NCBI GenBank assembly: GCA_003223935.1
Contig: QHXQ01000030.1
Span: forward strand, 26,410 to 90,409
Origin: Acidobacteriota bacterium
Lineage (GTDB): Bacteria > Acidobacteriota > Blastocatellia > Pyrinomonadales > Pyrinomonadaceae
Direction: 5' to 3'
Length of the DNA stretch: 64,000 nt
Each line of letters starts with the position of its first letter. Positions within the stretch are counted from its first letter, which is position 1. Under the pieces are notes generated by a model. That model saw nothing but the letters and a program-made list of their open reading frames with translations. It made no database searches and was not told the DNA's origin. The position numbers and the translations under genes were made by a program. Shown here piece by piece: positions 1-10,243 of the stretch.

Positions 1-1
1 G

Positions 2-2191
2 AACAAGGCGGCGCAGGAGATGCGTGAGCGCGTCATCCGCCTGCTCGGCCACTATCCAATGCAGGGCGCGCCGCTCATCTCGACCTTCCACAGCCTGTGC
101 GTCCGCATCCTGCGCCGCGACATCGCCGCGCTCGACGAAGGCTACACGCGCTCGTTCACCATCTACGATCAAGACGACTCCGTGCGCGTCGTCAAAGCGT
201 GCATCAAGGATTTGGGCTACGACACGGAGCGGCTTGGCCCACGCCAGACGCAAGGCGCGATCAGCCATGCGAAGAATAGCGGCCTTGATGCCGAAAGTTA
301 TGCCGCGCGCATCGAGTATGCCGACGAAAAACGCGCCGCCATCGCGCGCGTCTTCAAGCTCTACGAGGAACGCTTGCGCGCGAACAACGCGCTCGACTTC
401 GATGATCTGCTGATCAAAGCTGTTCGCTTGCTCCGCAAAGATGCGGAGGTGCGCGCGCACTACAACGACAAGTTCTGCTACATCCTCGTGGACGAGTATC
501 AGGACACGAACGCTTTGCAGTTCGCGTTGATCCGTTTTCTGACCGAGCAGCAGCAGAACGTCTGCGTGGTGGGTGACGAGAGCCAATCAATCTATCGTTG
601 GCGCGGCGCAGACATCACGAACATACTCAACTTCGAGGAGCAGTATCCGAACGCGCAGACGATCAAGCTTGAACAGAACTATCGCTCGACGCAAACGATC
701 CTCGACGCCGCCGGCCACGTCATCCGCCATAACACCGAACGCAAAGATAAGACGCTCTGGACGGCGAACCCTACGGGCGAGCGGATACGCTACTATCAGG
801 CGCTCGACGCCGAGCACGAGGCGCGCTTCGTCGCCGCGAAGATCGAAGAACACAGACGGCGTGAGCCAGACATACGCGCCGCCGTGCTCTATCGCACGAA
901 CGCGCAGTCGCGTCTGTTTGAAGAAGCGATGCGGCGCGCGGGGCTGGCCTACAACATCGTCGGCGGCTTTTCATTCTACGAGCGCGCAGAGGTGCGCGAC
1001 ATCATCGCGTATCTGAAACTCGCCTTGAACCCGCACGACTCAATTGCGCTCATGCGCGTCATCAACACGCCGCCGCGGGGCTTGGGCAAGCAGACGCTCG
1101 ACGAACTCGAACGCCGCGCCAAAGACTACGGCGTCTCACTCTGGGAAACCATCGCCATCGTCACCAACCCGGAGACGAAAGCGCCCGGCTTCAACCCGCG
1201 CGCCACGAATGCACTCAAAAATTTTCAGCAGATCATCACGCACCTCGTCGCCGTCGCGCAGAAAGAGTCGGCTTCGGAAGTGGTCAAGACGGCGATCCTC
1301 GATTCGGGCTACGCGCAGGCTTTGAAGACCGAAGACACGGAAGAGGCCGAAGGGCGGCTGGAGAACTTGCAGGAACTTGTCAACGCCGCCGTTGATTACG
1401 ACAAGGAAGAGGGCGGGGGCTTGCGCGATTTCATTGACTCGGCCGCGCTCGTCTCCGATGCTGATCAATACAGACGCGATGCGCCCGTCACGTTGATGAC
1501 GATGCACGCGGCTAAAGGTTTAGAGTTTCCGCTCGTCTTCATCGTCGGGCTGGAAGATGGCTTGTTCCCGCACGCGCGCTCGGCCACCGATAAGGCGGAA
1601 TTGGAAGAAGAGCGGCGCTTGTGCTACGTCGCCATCACGCGCGCCGAAAGGTTTTTGTACGTGACGCACGCGATGAAGCGGCGCGTCTATGGCGAAGAGC
1701 TTGCGTCCGAACCGTCGCAGTTCTTAAACGAAATGCCGCTTGAGTTGATGGAAGACTTGACGCGCGGCCCTTCTTGGTTATCGTTTGCGCGCAGTTCATC
1801 GCGTTTGGATAATCTGCAAGCGGCGCGCGCCCTGCGTGGTGAACATGGCGGCGAATCGGGTGAACAGCGACGCTACACGGGTAAGACATACGACAGCGTT
1901 GACTCCATCGCCGAATTTTTCCGTCAACGCGGCCGCCAACTCAACCCGAGCAATACTGCGCCCGCGCAACAACCGACCATCAGACGGCGTACAGAGGAAC
2001 GAGACGCAGCTTCGTCGGCTGCAACGAGCAGCGGCTTCGTGCCGGGCACGCACGTGCGCCATCCGAAGTACGGGCGCGGATTGGTACTCAGGCGCGAAGG
2101 CACGGGCGATGCCGCGAAACTCACGGTCAGTTTTCCCGGCTTCGGGCAGAAGAAGCTGATCGAGAAGTATGCCGGACTGGAGAAGGCTTGA
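2..2191 (+). CDS. pcrA: UvrD/PcrA-type ATP-dependent DNA helicase, 5' end outside window
   Basis: Superfamily 1A 3'-5' DNA helicase acting in repair and replication. The frame is open from base 2, where the first codons read N-K-A-A-Q-E-M-R-E-R (motif Ia), so Walker A and the N-terminus lie upstream of the window and the ATG at 20 is internal. Visible in order: motif II ILVDEYQDTN (near 480), motif III GDESQSIYRWRG (near 577), motif IV LEQNYRST (near 670), motif V MTMHAAKGLEF (near 1495) and motif VI LCYVAITRAER (near 1620). The last 50 residues (VRHPKYGRGLVLRREG) match the Tudor-like tail of PcrA, which favours PcrA over Rep or RecB. It stands alone, followed after 117 bp by an unrelated secreted-protein gene. 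Confidence 0.95.
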   Translation, partial: NKAAQEMRERVIRLLGHYPMQGAPLISTFHSLCVRILRRDIAALDEGYTRSFTIYDQDDSVRVVKACIKDLGYDTERLGPRQTQGAISHAKNSGLDAESYAARIEYADEKRAAIARVFKLYEERLRANNALDFDDLLIKAVRLLRKDAEVRAHYNDKFCYILVDEYQDTNALQFALIRFLTEQQQNVCVVGDESQSIYRWRGADITNILNFEEQYPNAQTIKLEQNYRSTQTILDAAGHVIRHNTERKDKTLWTANPTGERIRYYQALDAEHEARFVAAKIEEHRRREPDIRAAVLYRTNAQSRLFEEAMRRAGLAYNIVGGFSFYERAEVRDIIAYLKLALNPHDSIALMRVINTPPRGLGKQTLDELERRAKDYGVSLWETIAIVTNPETKAPGFNPRATNALKNFQQIITHLVAVAQKESASEVVKTAILDSGYAQALKTEDTEEAEGRLENLQELVNAAVDYDKEEGGGLRDFIDSAALVSDADQYRRDAPVTLMTMHAAKGLEFPLVFIVGLEDGLFPHARSATDKAELEEERRLCYVAITRAERFLYVTHAMKRRVYGEELASEPSQFLNEMPLELMEDLTRGPSWLSFARSSSRLDNLQAARALRGEHGGESGEQRRYTGKTYDSVDSIAEFFRQRGRQLNPSNTAPAQQPTIRRRTEERDAASSAATSSGFVPGTHVRHPKYGRGLVLRREGTGDAAKLTVSFPGFGQKKLIEKYAGLEKA

Positions 2192-2308
2192 AACTCGCGC
2201 CGCGAACAAAGGCTTAGCTTTGCTCCGTAAATCTGTCATAATTTTCCGCAAGACGGACGCGCCCGATGCGTTCCTGTCCGCAGCAATGATGCGACGAGGA
2301 AGCCCCTT

Positions 2309-4945
2309 ATGAAATCACACGCCAGCCTGTGGCGCGCACACGCGCTCCTGCTCATCTGCGCGCTGACCGCGCCGTGCTTCGCGCAAGCGCCGCGCCCCGC
2401 CAACGCCACGACCAAACCTCCGGTCGCACCCGTCGCACAGCCGACCGAACGACCAAGCGTCACCATTGACACGCTACTTGCCGCCGACACTTATTCGATC
2501 TACGGTGAGGTGCGCGGGCTTGGGCAATACGTCAACTCGAAAGAGGTGCAGGAGTTGATCGGGCCCTTGCGTCTGCCGGGCGGCGCACCGTCGGAGATGC
2601 TCGACCTGTTCAACTTTTTGAGCGCGCATGCGGAGGCGCTCCAGACTGCGCGCGTGATGTTTGCCGCCGTGCCCGTGCGCCCGAAGTTGCCCGACGGCTT
2701 CGTCGCCGTAGAGTTTTCCTCAGTCGAACAGGCGCAGAAGTTCGAGGCGCAACTGCGCGCGTTTCTGACGGCGCACGTCAAGCCCAAGAACGATGAGCAA
2801 GCCACCAACACGACGGCGCTCAGAACCACCACGACCAAAACCAACCCCGACGGTACGACGACGACCACGACGAGCGTTGCGCCGTTGCCTGAGCCGAGCG
2901 CGGCGGCTCAACCAACGACGGGTCGCGCCGCTGTGCGACGCGGCAACGCAGCGCAAGCCAACAAGCCTGAAGCGAGCGCGCCGCCGTTCTTCGTCGAGCG
3001 CGCCGGTGCGCTGATCGTGTCGAGCGATACGCAGTTCTCGCTGGCGGCTTTGCATCCGGCAGGCGCACCGCTCTTGACGGACGAGCCGGGCTTCCAAGCG
3101 GCGCGCGCGCACTTCGCACACGAGATGCTGTTCGTCTATTTCAACATGAAGCGCATCGAGCGCAACGCCGAACAGCAACGCAAGAAGTACGAACGCGAGG
3201 CCGCGCGCCAACGCGCAGAGATGCAGCGCAAGCAGGGCGGCACACAGATGCAGCCTGATAACAATGATGAAGCCGTGCTCGGCACTGGCGCGAATCCAAC
3301 GCTGACGGCGCAAGCGACGACGCCTGAGCCGACAAACAATGACGAGAACGCGAGCAATACCCGAACTGAGATTGTTGCCGTTCCGATGACCACAACGATA
3401 CCTGCTCCGACCGTGCCGACGACCATCGTAGCCGAGCCGACGCCGGACGAACCGCCCGCGCCGGTGGAGGAGAAGAAGTTGACGCCGGAGGAGCAGGCGC
3501 AGGTCGAGCGGCAGCGCGCAAATGAACAGTTCTTGTCGCTTCTGCCGTCGGTCATCTTCGGCGGACTTAATGGCGGCAACAGTTGGCCTGAGTCAATCGC
3601 GCTCGCGGGTGAACTTGATGGTGATTCGCTCGTCGTGCGCGCGCTCTTTGTCAAAGAGGGAGACGACAAGCCTGCGCGCCCGATCCCCTTCGTGCCCATC
3701 TTGTTGTCGGGGCCGGCGCTCACGCCCGAAGCGGCCAGCGTCGTGCCCGCAGACACGGATGTGCTCGTCAGCGCCTCGCTCGATCTGCCACAGATGTACG
3801 ACTACGTCGCCTCAATGCTCAAGCTCTTGGACGTTGCCGCGACAACCGGCGCGCAAGGGCGCGGAGGCGCGAATGAATCGTTCGAGACACAACTGAGCGC
3901 CTTTGAGAAGTCGAACGGCTTTCGTATCAGAGACGATCTGCTCGCCGCGCTCGGCAACGAGATCGCTGTCGCCGCACCGTCGCGTTGGGTTGGTGTGGGC
4001 AACAATGCGAGCAGGCGACAGAATGACAACTCGCAGGGTGCGGGCGGCCCGCTGATCGTCATCGCCTTAAACGACAAGCGCGCGTTGCAGGCGCTCTTGC
4101 CGCGCGCGCTCGAAGCCTTTGGCTTGCGCGGCGTCGGTGAGCAGCAGTTGATCGAGAAGCGCGGCGACGTAGAATTGCTCACCTTCTCGCAAGGCACAAT
4201 CGCTTTCATTGATCGCTTTCTCGTCGTCGCGCCCGATGCGGCGACGATGCGCCACGTCGTTGATGCTTACAACAAGCGCGAGACGCTCGCATCGAGTGAT
4301 GCCTATCGCAACGCCGCGCGCTGGCAACCGCGCCAAGTGCTCGGGCAGGTTTACGTGTCGAGCGCGCTCATCAAAGATGCGTTCGACAATCCCAAAGAAG
4401 AACTTGATTTGATTGACGACGCGGCGGTGCGCGACGTGCTCCTGCGCCTCAACCCCGAACCCGGCGCGATCACGCACGCCTTGACGAAAGACGATCAAGG
4501 CTTGCTCCACGAACTGCACATCCCGAAAGAAGTGCTCGCGCTGATGACGGCAGATGAACTCGTCAGTAAGCAACTCGCGCCGCTTCGCGCGCATGAAGCG
4601 CAGGCGCGTTACGCTTTGGAAGCGATTGCCGCCATGCAAGGGGTTTATAAAGCCCAGCACGGCAGTTACGGCTCACTGGCAGATATAGTTGAGGTGCAGA
4701 ATAAAGAGTACGCCGAGCGTGAAGGCCCGAACGGCGAGCGATTTAGCGTGTCGTTGGGCAATACAGAGGCCGAAGGCTATGAGATTAAGCTCAACGTGGC
4801 GAACGATAAGTTTGAAGTCACAGCTACGCCGACCACCTATCGCAAAACGGGGCGACTCTCTTTCTACATCGATCAGACTCATGTGCTCCGCGCCGCAGAC
4901 CTCAACGGCCGCACGGCGGACGCGAGCACGCCGACAGCTTATTAG
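2309..4945 (+). CDS. Large secreted DUF3352-like protein
   Basis: Probable exported protein of unknown function, 878 residues. It starts with a signal peptide (hydrophobic residues 9-22, cleavage likely after ...PCFA-QA). Two similar halves follow: residues 50-160 (YSIYGEVRGLGQY, phenylalanine-rich) and 465-760 (VPADTDVLVSASLDLPQMYDY, then RDDLLAALGNEIAVA), the layout I associate with DUF3352. Between them, residues 160-420 are low complexity, rich in T, P, A, Q and E, with a charged helix near 290-315. The last 130 residues (ALEAIAAMQGVYKAQHGSYG) resemble the soluble part of type IV pilin-like GspG proteins. The ATG at 2309 has GAGGA about 11 bp upstream. No partner gene is evident; the gene is convergent with the OPT transporter. 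Confidence 0.75.
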   Translation: MKSHASLWRAHALLLICALTAPCFAQAPRPANATTKPPVAPVAQPTERPSVTIDTLLAADTYSIYGEVRGLGQYVNSKEVQELIGPLRLPGGAPSEMLDLFNFLSAHAEALQTARVMFAAVPVRPKLPDGFVAVEFSSVEQAQKFEAQLRAFLTAHVKPKNDEQATNTTALRTTTTKTNPDGTTTTTTSVAPLPEPSAAAQPTTGRAAVRRGNAAQANKPEASAPPFFVERAGALIVSSDTQFSLAALHPAGAPLLTDEPGFQAARAHFAHEMLFVYFNMKRIERNAEQQRKKYEREAARQRAEMQRKQGGTQMQPDNNDEAVLGTGANPTLTAQATTPEPTNNDENASNTRTEIVAVPMTTTIPAPTVPTTIVAEPTPDEPPAPVEEKKLTPEEQAQVERQRANEQFLSLLPSVIFGGLNGGNSWPESIALAGELDGDSLVVRALFVKEGDDKPARPIPFVPILLSGPALTPEAASVVPADTDVLVSASLDLPQMYDYVASMLKLLDVAATTGAQGRGGANESFETQLSAFEKSNGFRIRDDLLAALGNEIAVAAPSRWVGVGNNASRRQNDNSQGAGGPLIVIALNDKRALQALLPRALEAFGLRGVGEQQLIEKRGDVELLTFSQGTIAFIDRFLVVAPDAATMRHVVDAYNKRETLASSDAYRNAARWQPRQVLGQVYVSSALIKDAFDNPKEELDLIDDAAVRDVLLRLNPEPGAITHALTKDDQGLLHELHIPKEVLALMTADELVSKQLAPLRAHEAQARYALEAIAAMQGVYKAQHGSYGSLADIVEVQNKEYAEREGPNGERFSVSLGNTEAEGYEIKLNVANDKFEVTATPTTYRKTGRLSFYIDQTHVLRAADLNGRTADASTPTAY

Positions 4946-4980
4946 AACAGACGTTGAGTTGCTCGTGCGCGGAGTTGAAA

Positions 4981-5063
4981 CACAGAGCGCACAGAGACAG
5001 CACAGAGGCCACAGAGAGAATCAACTTCTCTGTGGCCTCTGCGTTTCCTCTGTGTGCTCTGTG
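4981..5063. repeat. Long inverted repeat built of CACAGAG units
   Basis: Two 37-bp arms (4981-5017 and 5027-5063) are near-perfect reverse complements with a 9-bp loop. Each arm is a chain of CACAGAG/CTCTGTG units. It lies exactly between two convergent genes, so it can act as a bidirectional terminator. It is similar in design to the 7-bp-unit hairpins elsewhere in the window, though spacing here is about 9 bp. Confidence 0.85.
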
Positions 5064-5091
5064 TTGAACTAAGCGTCCATTTAATTCAACG

Positions 5092-7473
5092 TCAACGTTC
5101 GCGCGCACGCTTCCCGGCAAGCACCATCTCGCGCCCGACCATGTAGAGCAGGATCGTCAGCAAGAGGAACGGGATCAGTGCGAGCAAGTCTGAGCGCGCG
5201 CCCTCGAAGAACGGGTTGTTCGCCGTTGACCACGTCTCGATGTTCGTCAGTCTAGTTGCAACCGATTCCTTTAGATTGAGGAAAGCGTGGACGACGCCCG
5301 CGAGCGCGCCGCCCGCGATGTAGCCTGAAGCGAGCAGCACGCCCGAACTCTTGTCGCCCTCCGCAACCAGTTGTTCTTCGCTCAGATTCTTGCCCGCGAA
5401 TTTGCGCCGCAGGTACTTGTCCACACCCAGACGCACCATGCCGCCGACGAAGATCGGTGCGGAGGTTGAGATGGGTAGGTAGACGCCGACGGCGAACGCG
5501 AGCGATGGAATCCCTGCGAGTTCAAGCACGATGGCGATGAAGACGCCCAAGAGCACCAAGCCCCAAGGCAGTTGCCGGCTCAAGATGCCCTTGATGATGT
5601 AGGACATCAAGGTCGCCTTCGGCGCGTTGTATTTGGTCACAGTGCCGCCGCCCGGTCGCTCCGTGATGACGCCGTTGATGCCGGGGTCGGAGAGATAGAC
5701 GGGCGCGCCTTGCGCGTTGACGAGATAGCGACCGACGTTGCCGACGGCCGGATCGGTCTGATGACAGACGAAGTACGGGTTCGTATCGCTGCTCGCCTGC
5801 GAGCCGATCAAGTGTTCTTGTTTGGGCTGCCCGCCGCTCTGCTCGCAGTTGGCGAGGTTGAAGTGGAAGTTCGCCGGCATGCTGATCTCTTTGCTGCCGG
5901 CGACGGGCACATAGACGGTTGAAGATTGATTCAGCCACAGCAAGATGTAGCCGAGCACGAGCGCCGAGGCGAGCGCGCCGACGAGGATGGCGATCTGTTG
6001 ATTCTTCGGCGTCGAGCCGACGAGAAAACCTGTCTTCAAATCCTGCGAGGTCGTGCCGCCGTTCGACGCGGCGATGCAGACGATGCCGCCGATTGAGAGC
6101 GCCGTGACGAAATAAGGCGGCGCAGTCCACTTGAGGAGTAGAAAGGCCAGACAGGTCAGCAAGAGCGTGGCGACGGTCATGCCGGAGATCGGGTTCGATG
6201 ACGAACCGATCTCACCCGTCAAACGAGATGACACAGTGACGAACAGAAAACCGAAGGCCACGATCAATAGCGCGCCGAAGATGTTCCAACGCAGACCCAA
6301 TTGGGGCACGATCATGATGACGATGAGCATGACGATGATGCCGCCGATGACAAACTTCATCGAAAGGTCGCGGTCTGTGCGTGGCGCGTTCTCGTTCGCA
6401 GCCCGACTGCCGCGCAAGTCCGCGAGTCCGCCTTTCATGCCGTGCCAGATGGTCGGCAAGCTGCGGAACAAGCTGATGATGCCGCCCGCCGCCACCGCGC
6501 CCGCACCGATGTAGAGGATGTAAGCCTTCTGTATCTGCGTCACCGTCATGTCTTTGATCAAGTGCGCAGTCTCAGGCGCAAGCGGCGCGGCGAGGCCAGC
6601 GCCGAAATACTTGATCGCTGGAATGAGCACGAGGTACGAGAGCACGCCGCCGCCCATTATGATCGCAGAGATGCGCGGCCCGATGATGTAGCCGACGCCG
6701 AGGAGCGCCGGATTGTTCTCAATCGAGATCGAACCGGCGTCGAACGGCTTGCCGAAGACTTTGGTTGGCACCTCTTTCCACGTCTTGAACACCTGTTGCA
6801 GCGCATAATAGACGAAGCCGATGCCGAAGCCCGCCATGATCGTCTTGCCGCCGACGGTTGCTTCATCCGCCACGGCCGCCGATGCTTCGTCCGTGTGCGC
6901 GGCAGCGCGCGACTCTTCTGACGCGCCCGCCTTCAAGACCTCCGCACAGGCCGTGCCCTCCGGGTATTTCAGATAACCATGCTGCGCGACGATGAGCGCA
7001 CGCCGGAGCGGGATCATCATCAAGATACCGAGCAGGCCGCCGAGGACGGCGACGAGCATGACGCGCGTCACTTCCAAGTCGAAGCCGAGGATCATGATCG
7101 CGGGCATCGTCACGCCGAGACCGAAGGCGATTGACTCGCCGGCCGAGCCTGCGGTCTGCACGATGTTGTTCTCAAGGATCGTCGCATCGCGCAGGCCCAA
7201 CTTCGAGAGCACGCGAAAGAGCGTGATCGAGATGACGGCGACGGGAATTGACGCGCTCACAGTCAAGCCGACTTTGAGCACGAGATAAAGGGACGACGCG
7301 CCGAAGACGATGCCGAGCAGTGTGCCGATGATGAGCGGCAGGATGGTCAACTCGCGCAGGCGCACGCCGGCCGGCAAGTATGGGCGAAACGCCGCGAGAT
7401 ATGGGTTTTCAGGCTTCGCGCCGACGATGTCTGGATACTCGTTTGTGCGCGCGACATCAGTCTCAGTTGCCAT
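5092..7473 (-). CDS. OPT family oligopeptide transporter
   Basis: Inner-membrane transporter of the OPT family (peptides or metal chelates; substrate not predictable), 793 residues with many hydrophobic segments. The N-terminal stretch (ELTILPLIIGTLLGIVFGAS, then GLTVSASIPVAVIS) and the internal NPISGMT and SNGGTTSQDLKTGFLVG motifs are typical of prokaryotic OPT proteins. Residues about 515-620 form an unusually long hydrophilic loop with two cysteines (NLANCEQ, YFVCHQ) that probably faces the periplasm. The ATG at 7473 is preceded by GGAGG at 9-10 bp. It is divergent from the M14 peptidase gene, a sensible but unproven partnership in peptide use. Confidence 0.92.
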   Translation of the reverse strand: MATETDVARTNEYPDIVGAKPENPYLAAFRPYLPAGVRLRELTILPLIIGTLLGIVFGASSLYLVLKVGLTVSASIPVAVISITLFRVLSKLGLRDATILENNIVQTAGSAGESIAFGLGVTMPAIMILGFDLEVTRVMLVAVLGGLLGILMMIPLRRALIVAQHGYLKYPEGTACAEVLKAGASEESRAAAHTDEASAAVADEATVGGKTIMAGFGIGFVYYALQQVFKTWKEVPTKVFGKPFDAGSISIENNPALLGVGYIIGPRISAIIMGGGVLSYLVLIPAIKYFGAGLAAPLAPETAHLIKDMTVTQIQKAYILYIGAGAVAAGGIISLFRSLPTIWHGMKGGLADLRGSRAANENAPRTDRDLSMKFVIGGIIVMLIVIMIVPQLGLRWNIFGALLIVAFGFLFVTVSSRLTGEIGSSSNPISGMTVATLLLTCLAFLLLKWTAPPYFVTALSIGGIVCIAASNGGTTSQDLKTGFLVGSTPKNQQIAILVGALASALVLGYILLWLNQSSTVYVPVAGSKEISMPANFHFNLANCEQSGGQPKQEHLIGSQASSDTNPYFVCHQTDPAVGNVGRYLVNAQGAPVYLSDPGINGVITERPGGGTVTKYNAPKATLMSYIIKGILSRQLPWGLVLLGVFIAIVLELAGIPSLAFAVGVYLPISTSAPIFVGGMVRLGVDKYLRRKFAGKNLSEEQLVAEGDKSSGVLLASGYIAGGALAGVVHAFLNLKESVATRLTNIETWSTANNPFFEGARSDLLALIPFLLLTILLYMVGREMVLAGKRARER

Positions 7474-7650
7474 CGGTCTCGACCTCCAACAAGGGTCATG
7501 GAAATGTTGGGGAGTAGCGGGGATTGCGGCGCTACTTTACCGCGCAAGTACGCAATCAAGCAAGATGAAAGCGACGCTCACGGCGTCTGCTGTTGTGCTA
7601 AACTGCGCGCGGCAAACCGCGACCTTCCTATCTATCCGCTTGGAGTATTG

Positions 7651-10143
7651 ATGCCCATGCGCACACGTTTCGCTGCCCTTGCGCTCTGCCTTTCGCTGCT
7701 CTCGCTCTCCATCGTCCCGGCACAGACGAGCTACACGCCCGCACGTCGCCACAGCCCTGCAACTTCTTCGCAGGTTCATAAGCGACTGCCACAGTTGGAT
7801 GATGATGGCGGGTTCAAAGCCGATCCGAGTTTATTTTCTCCGTCCGTGCCCGCGCCCGCGGACATGCTTGGCTTCACGCCCGGCGATGATCGCAAGTTGG
7901 CGAGTTGGGCGAGCGTGGTTGATTACTTTCAGAAGTTGGCGGCGGCAAGTGACCGTGTGAAGTTTGAAGAGTTGGGGAAGACGACGCTGGGGCGGCCGTT
8001 TGTGTCGGCGACGATCAGCGCGCCGGAGAATCTGGCCCGACTTGATGAGTTCAAAGAGATTCAGCGTCAACTGGCCGACCCGCGCACGCTCGGCGCGAAT
8101 GCGGATCGGAAGGCCGCGCAACTCATTGCGCGCGGCAAGACCATTGTGCTGATCACTTGCGGGATTCATTCGACGGAAGTCGGCAGCACGTTGACGAGCA
8201 TGTTGATCGCGCACCGGCTCGCGTCGTCTGATGATCCGGTCGTTCGTTCGGTCTTGCAGAACTGCATCGTGCTGCTCGTGCCGTCACTTAATCCCGACGG
8301 CGTGGACATCGTGAAGCAGTGGTACGACAAGACGCTTGGCACGCCCTTTGAGGGCACAGACCCGCCGGAGCTTTATCACAAGTACACCGGGCACGATAAT
8401 AACCGCGACTGGTACGCCTTCACGCAGGTCGAGACGCAACTCACGGTTGATAAGATTCACAACGTCTGGCATCCGCAGATCGTCCACGACATACACCAGC
8501 AAGGCGCGTTTGGCTCGCGTCTGTTTCTGCCGCCTTACATGAAACCCGTCGAGCCGAACGTGCCACAGCAGATCGTCGCGGGCTACACAGAGCTTGGCAA
8601 CTACATGGCCGCCGAACTGCGCGCCGCCGGCTTCAAAGGCATCACGACCGATTCAACCTACGACGCATGGACGCCGGGTCGCGCCTACTCGCACTATCAC
8701 GGCGGCGTCCGCATCCTATCTGAGACGGCCTCGTGCCGTCTCGCCACGCCGATCACAGTCAAGTTCTCCGAACTACGCTCGCGCGAAGGCTACGACCCGC
8801 AGCATGAGTCCGCCAACTTCCGTCCGGTCTGGCCCGGCGGCGAATGGCACTTGCGCGACATCACCAACTACATGACCACCGCCGCCTTCGCCCTGCTCCG
8901 CCACGCCGCCGACCATCGCACCGAATGGCTCCAACGCTTCTACGCCATCGGCAAAGACGCCGTGCGGCCAAGAAAGAAAGGTGAATTAGTGGGGTTTGAG
9001 TTTTTCATGCCAACCCAACCTCCAATGGCGTATGAAAAAAGTAAACGATTAGTAGAAATCTTAAAGACTGCCGGCGTTGAGGTAGAGCAGCAATTGACAT
9101 CTGGCTTTAGCATTACACACAGGGTATTTGTGAAGATGGCACAGCCCTATGGCGGTTTCGCTAAAGCCTTATTGGAAGCGCAGCATTACCCAGACCTGCG
9201 CGACTCTTCAGGTCAGCCCATACCGCCATACGATGTAACAGCGCATAGCTTAGCGTTATTGATGGGTGTTGAGGTCAGGCAGGTGGGTGGACTACCACAG
9301 AAGGATGCACGTGATGAACGTGTGAAATCGTTGACGGATGTCCCTATTGAATTTAGTGGCCCTGGGCCTATTAAAGATTTTGCCAGTGATATGTCTGATC
9401 CTTATGGGATACGCGGCGTCAGATTCGCTCTTTATAAATCACACGTTCCTGCGCTAGACGAAGGTTGGACGCGATGGATACTTGAACGCCAATTCTCGCA
9501 GCCAATGCGCTATTCATCTATTGAAGACGCAGAAGCACGCGCGGGCAATTTGCGCGCGAAGTACGATACGATCATCATTCCCGATCAATCGCCGCGCACG
9601 ATCTCGAATGGTTATCGCGCGGGCACGATGCCGCCGGAGTTGACGGGCGGGTTGGGCGAGGCGGGCGTGCGGGCGCTGCGTGAGTTTGTCGAGCAGGGCG
9701 GGACGCTCATTGCGCTCAATGATGCGTCGGACTTCGCCATCGAAGCGTTCAAGCTGCCGGTGCGCGACATCACAGAGGGCCTCAAGCAGACCGAATACTA
9801 CGCGCCCGGCTCGATCCTCCGTATCGAACTCGACACCGCGCACCCCGTCGCCGCAGGGATGCCGCGCGAGTCAATCGCTTGGGTCGAGCAATCGCCCGTG
9901 TTCGAGTTCGACGCCAGAGACGCCGCGCGCGTCCACGTCATCGCGCGCTATCCGATTGACCACGACCCGCTGCTCTCCGGCTGGCTGCTCGGCGGCCGAC
10001 GTCTCTGGGGCAAGTCCGCGCTCCTCGAAGTCACAATGGGCAAAGGGCGCATCTACCTCTTCGGCTTCCGCCCGCAGTATCGCGGCCAATCGCTGGCGAC
10101 CTATCCGCTTCTCTTCAATGCGATCAAGGCGGGACAAAAATAA
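7651..10143 (+). CDS. Secreted M14 family zinc carboxypeptidase
   Basis: Predicted exported metallocarboxypeptidase, 830 residues from the ATG at 7651. I chose this start over an upstream open frame because GGAG lies 7 bp before it and a clear signal peptide follows (residues 5-24, ending SIVPAQT). The M14 zinc site is visible as H173-x-x-E176 (GIHSTEVGS) and a later VHDIH (residues 278-282), with DNNRDWYAFTQ between. The C-terminal part (about 650-830) has a Rossmann-like fold signature and may be a glutamine-amidotransferase-like accessory domain. Odd feature: bases about 8960-9535 are clearly lower in GC and use A/T-ending codons while the frame stays open, so the gene looks mosaic. Confidence 0.9.
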   Translation: MPMRTRFAALALCLSLLSLSIVPAQTSYTPARRHSPATSSQVHKRLPQLDDDGGFKADPSLFSPSVPAPADMLGFTPGDDRKLASWASVVDYFQKLAAASDRVKFEELGKTTLGRPFVSATISAPENLARLDEFKEIQRQLADPRTLGANADRKAAQLIARGKTIVLITCGIHSTEVGSTLTSMLIAHRLASSDDPVVRSVLQNCIVLLVPSLNPDGVDIVKQWYDKTLGTPFEGTDPPELYHKYTGHDNNRDWYAFTQVETQLTVDKIHNVWHPQIVHDIHQQGAFGSRLFLPPYMKPVEPNVPQQIVAGYTELGNYMAAELRAAGFKGITTDSTYDAWTPGRAYSHYHGGVRILSETASCRLATPITVKFSELRSREGYDPQHESANFRPVWPGGEWHLRDITNYMTTAAFALLRHAADHRTEWLQRFYAIGKDAVRPRKKGELVGFEFFMPTQPPMAYEKSKRLVEILKTAGVEVEQQLTSGFSITHRVFVKMAQPYGGFAKALLEAQHYPDLRDSSGQPIPPYDVTAHSLALLMGVEVRQVGGLPQKDARDERVKSLTDVPIEFSGPGPIKDFASDMSDPYGIRGVRFALYKSHVPALDEGWTRWILERQFSQPMRYSSIEDAEARAGNLRAKYDTIIIPDQSPRTISNGYRAGTMPPELTGGLGEAGVRALREFVEQGGTLIALNDASDFAIEAFKLPVRDITEGLKQTEYYAPGSILRIELDTAHPVAAGMPRESIAWVEQSPVFEFDARDAARVHVIARYPIDHDPLLSGWLLGGRRLWGKSALLEVTMGKGRIYLFGFRPQYRGQSLATYPLLFNAIKAGQK

Positions 10144-10150
10144 GCCAGTT

Positions 10151-10227
10151 GTCAGAACCGCCTGCGGTAGCGGGCGGGTCTTAGTTGCAGCACCAAGCAC
10201 CCGCCCGCTACCGCAGGCGGTTCTGAC
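10151..10227. repeat. Perfect 28-bp inverted repeat (REP-like)
   Basis: Arms 10151-10178 and 10200-10227 are exact reverse complements of 28 bp around a 21-bp loop, beginning GTCAGAACCGCCTGCGG. It sits between the convergent M14 and UbiB genes. Just after it CTGACCTTATTTTT is repeated, giving a T-rich tail on the + strand, so it probably works as a terminator. Its sequence is not like neighbouring coding DNA, and it is likely a dispersed REP-type element. Confidence 0.85.
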
Positions 10228-10243
10228 CTTATTTTTTCTGACC

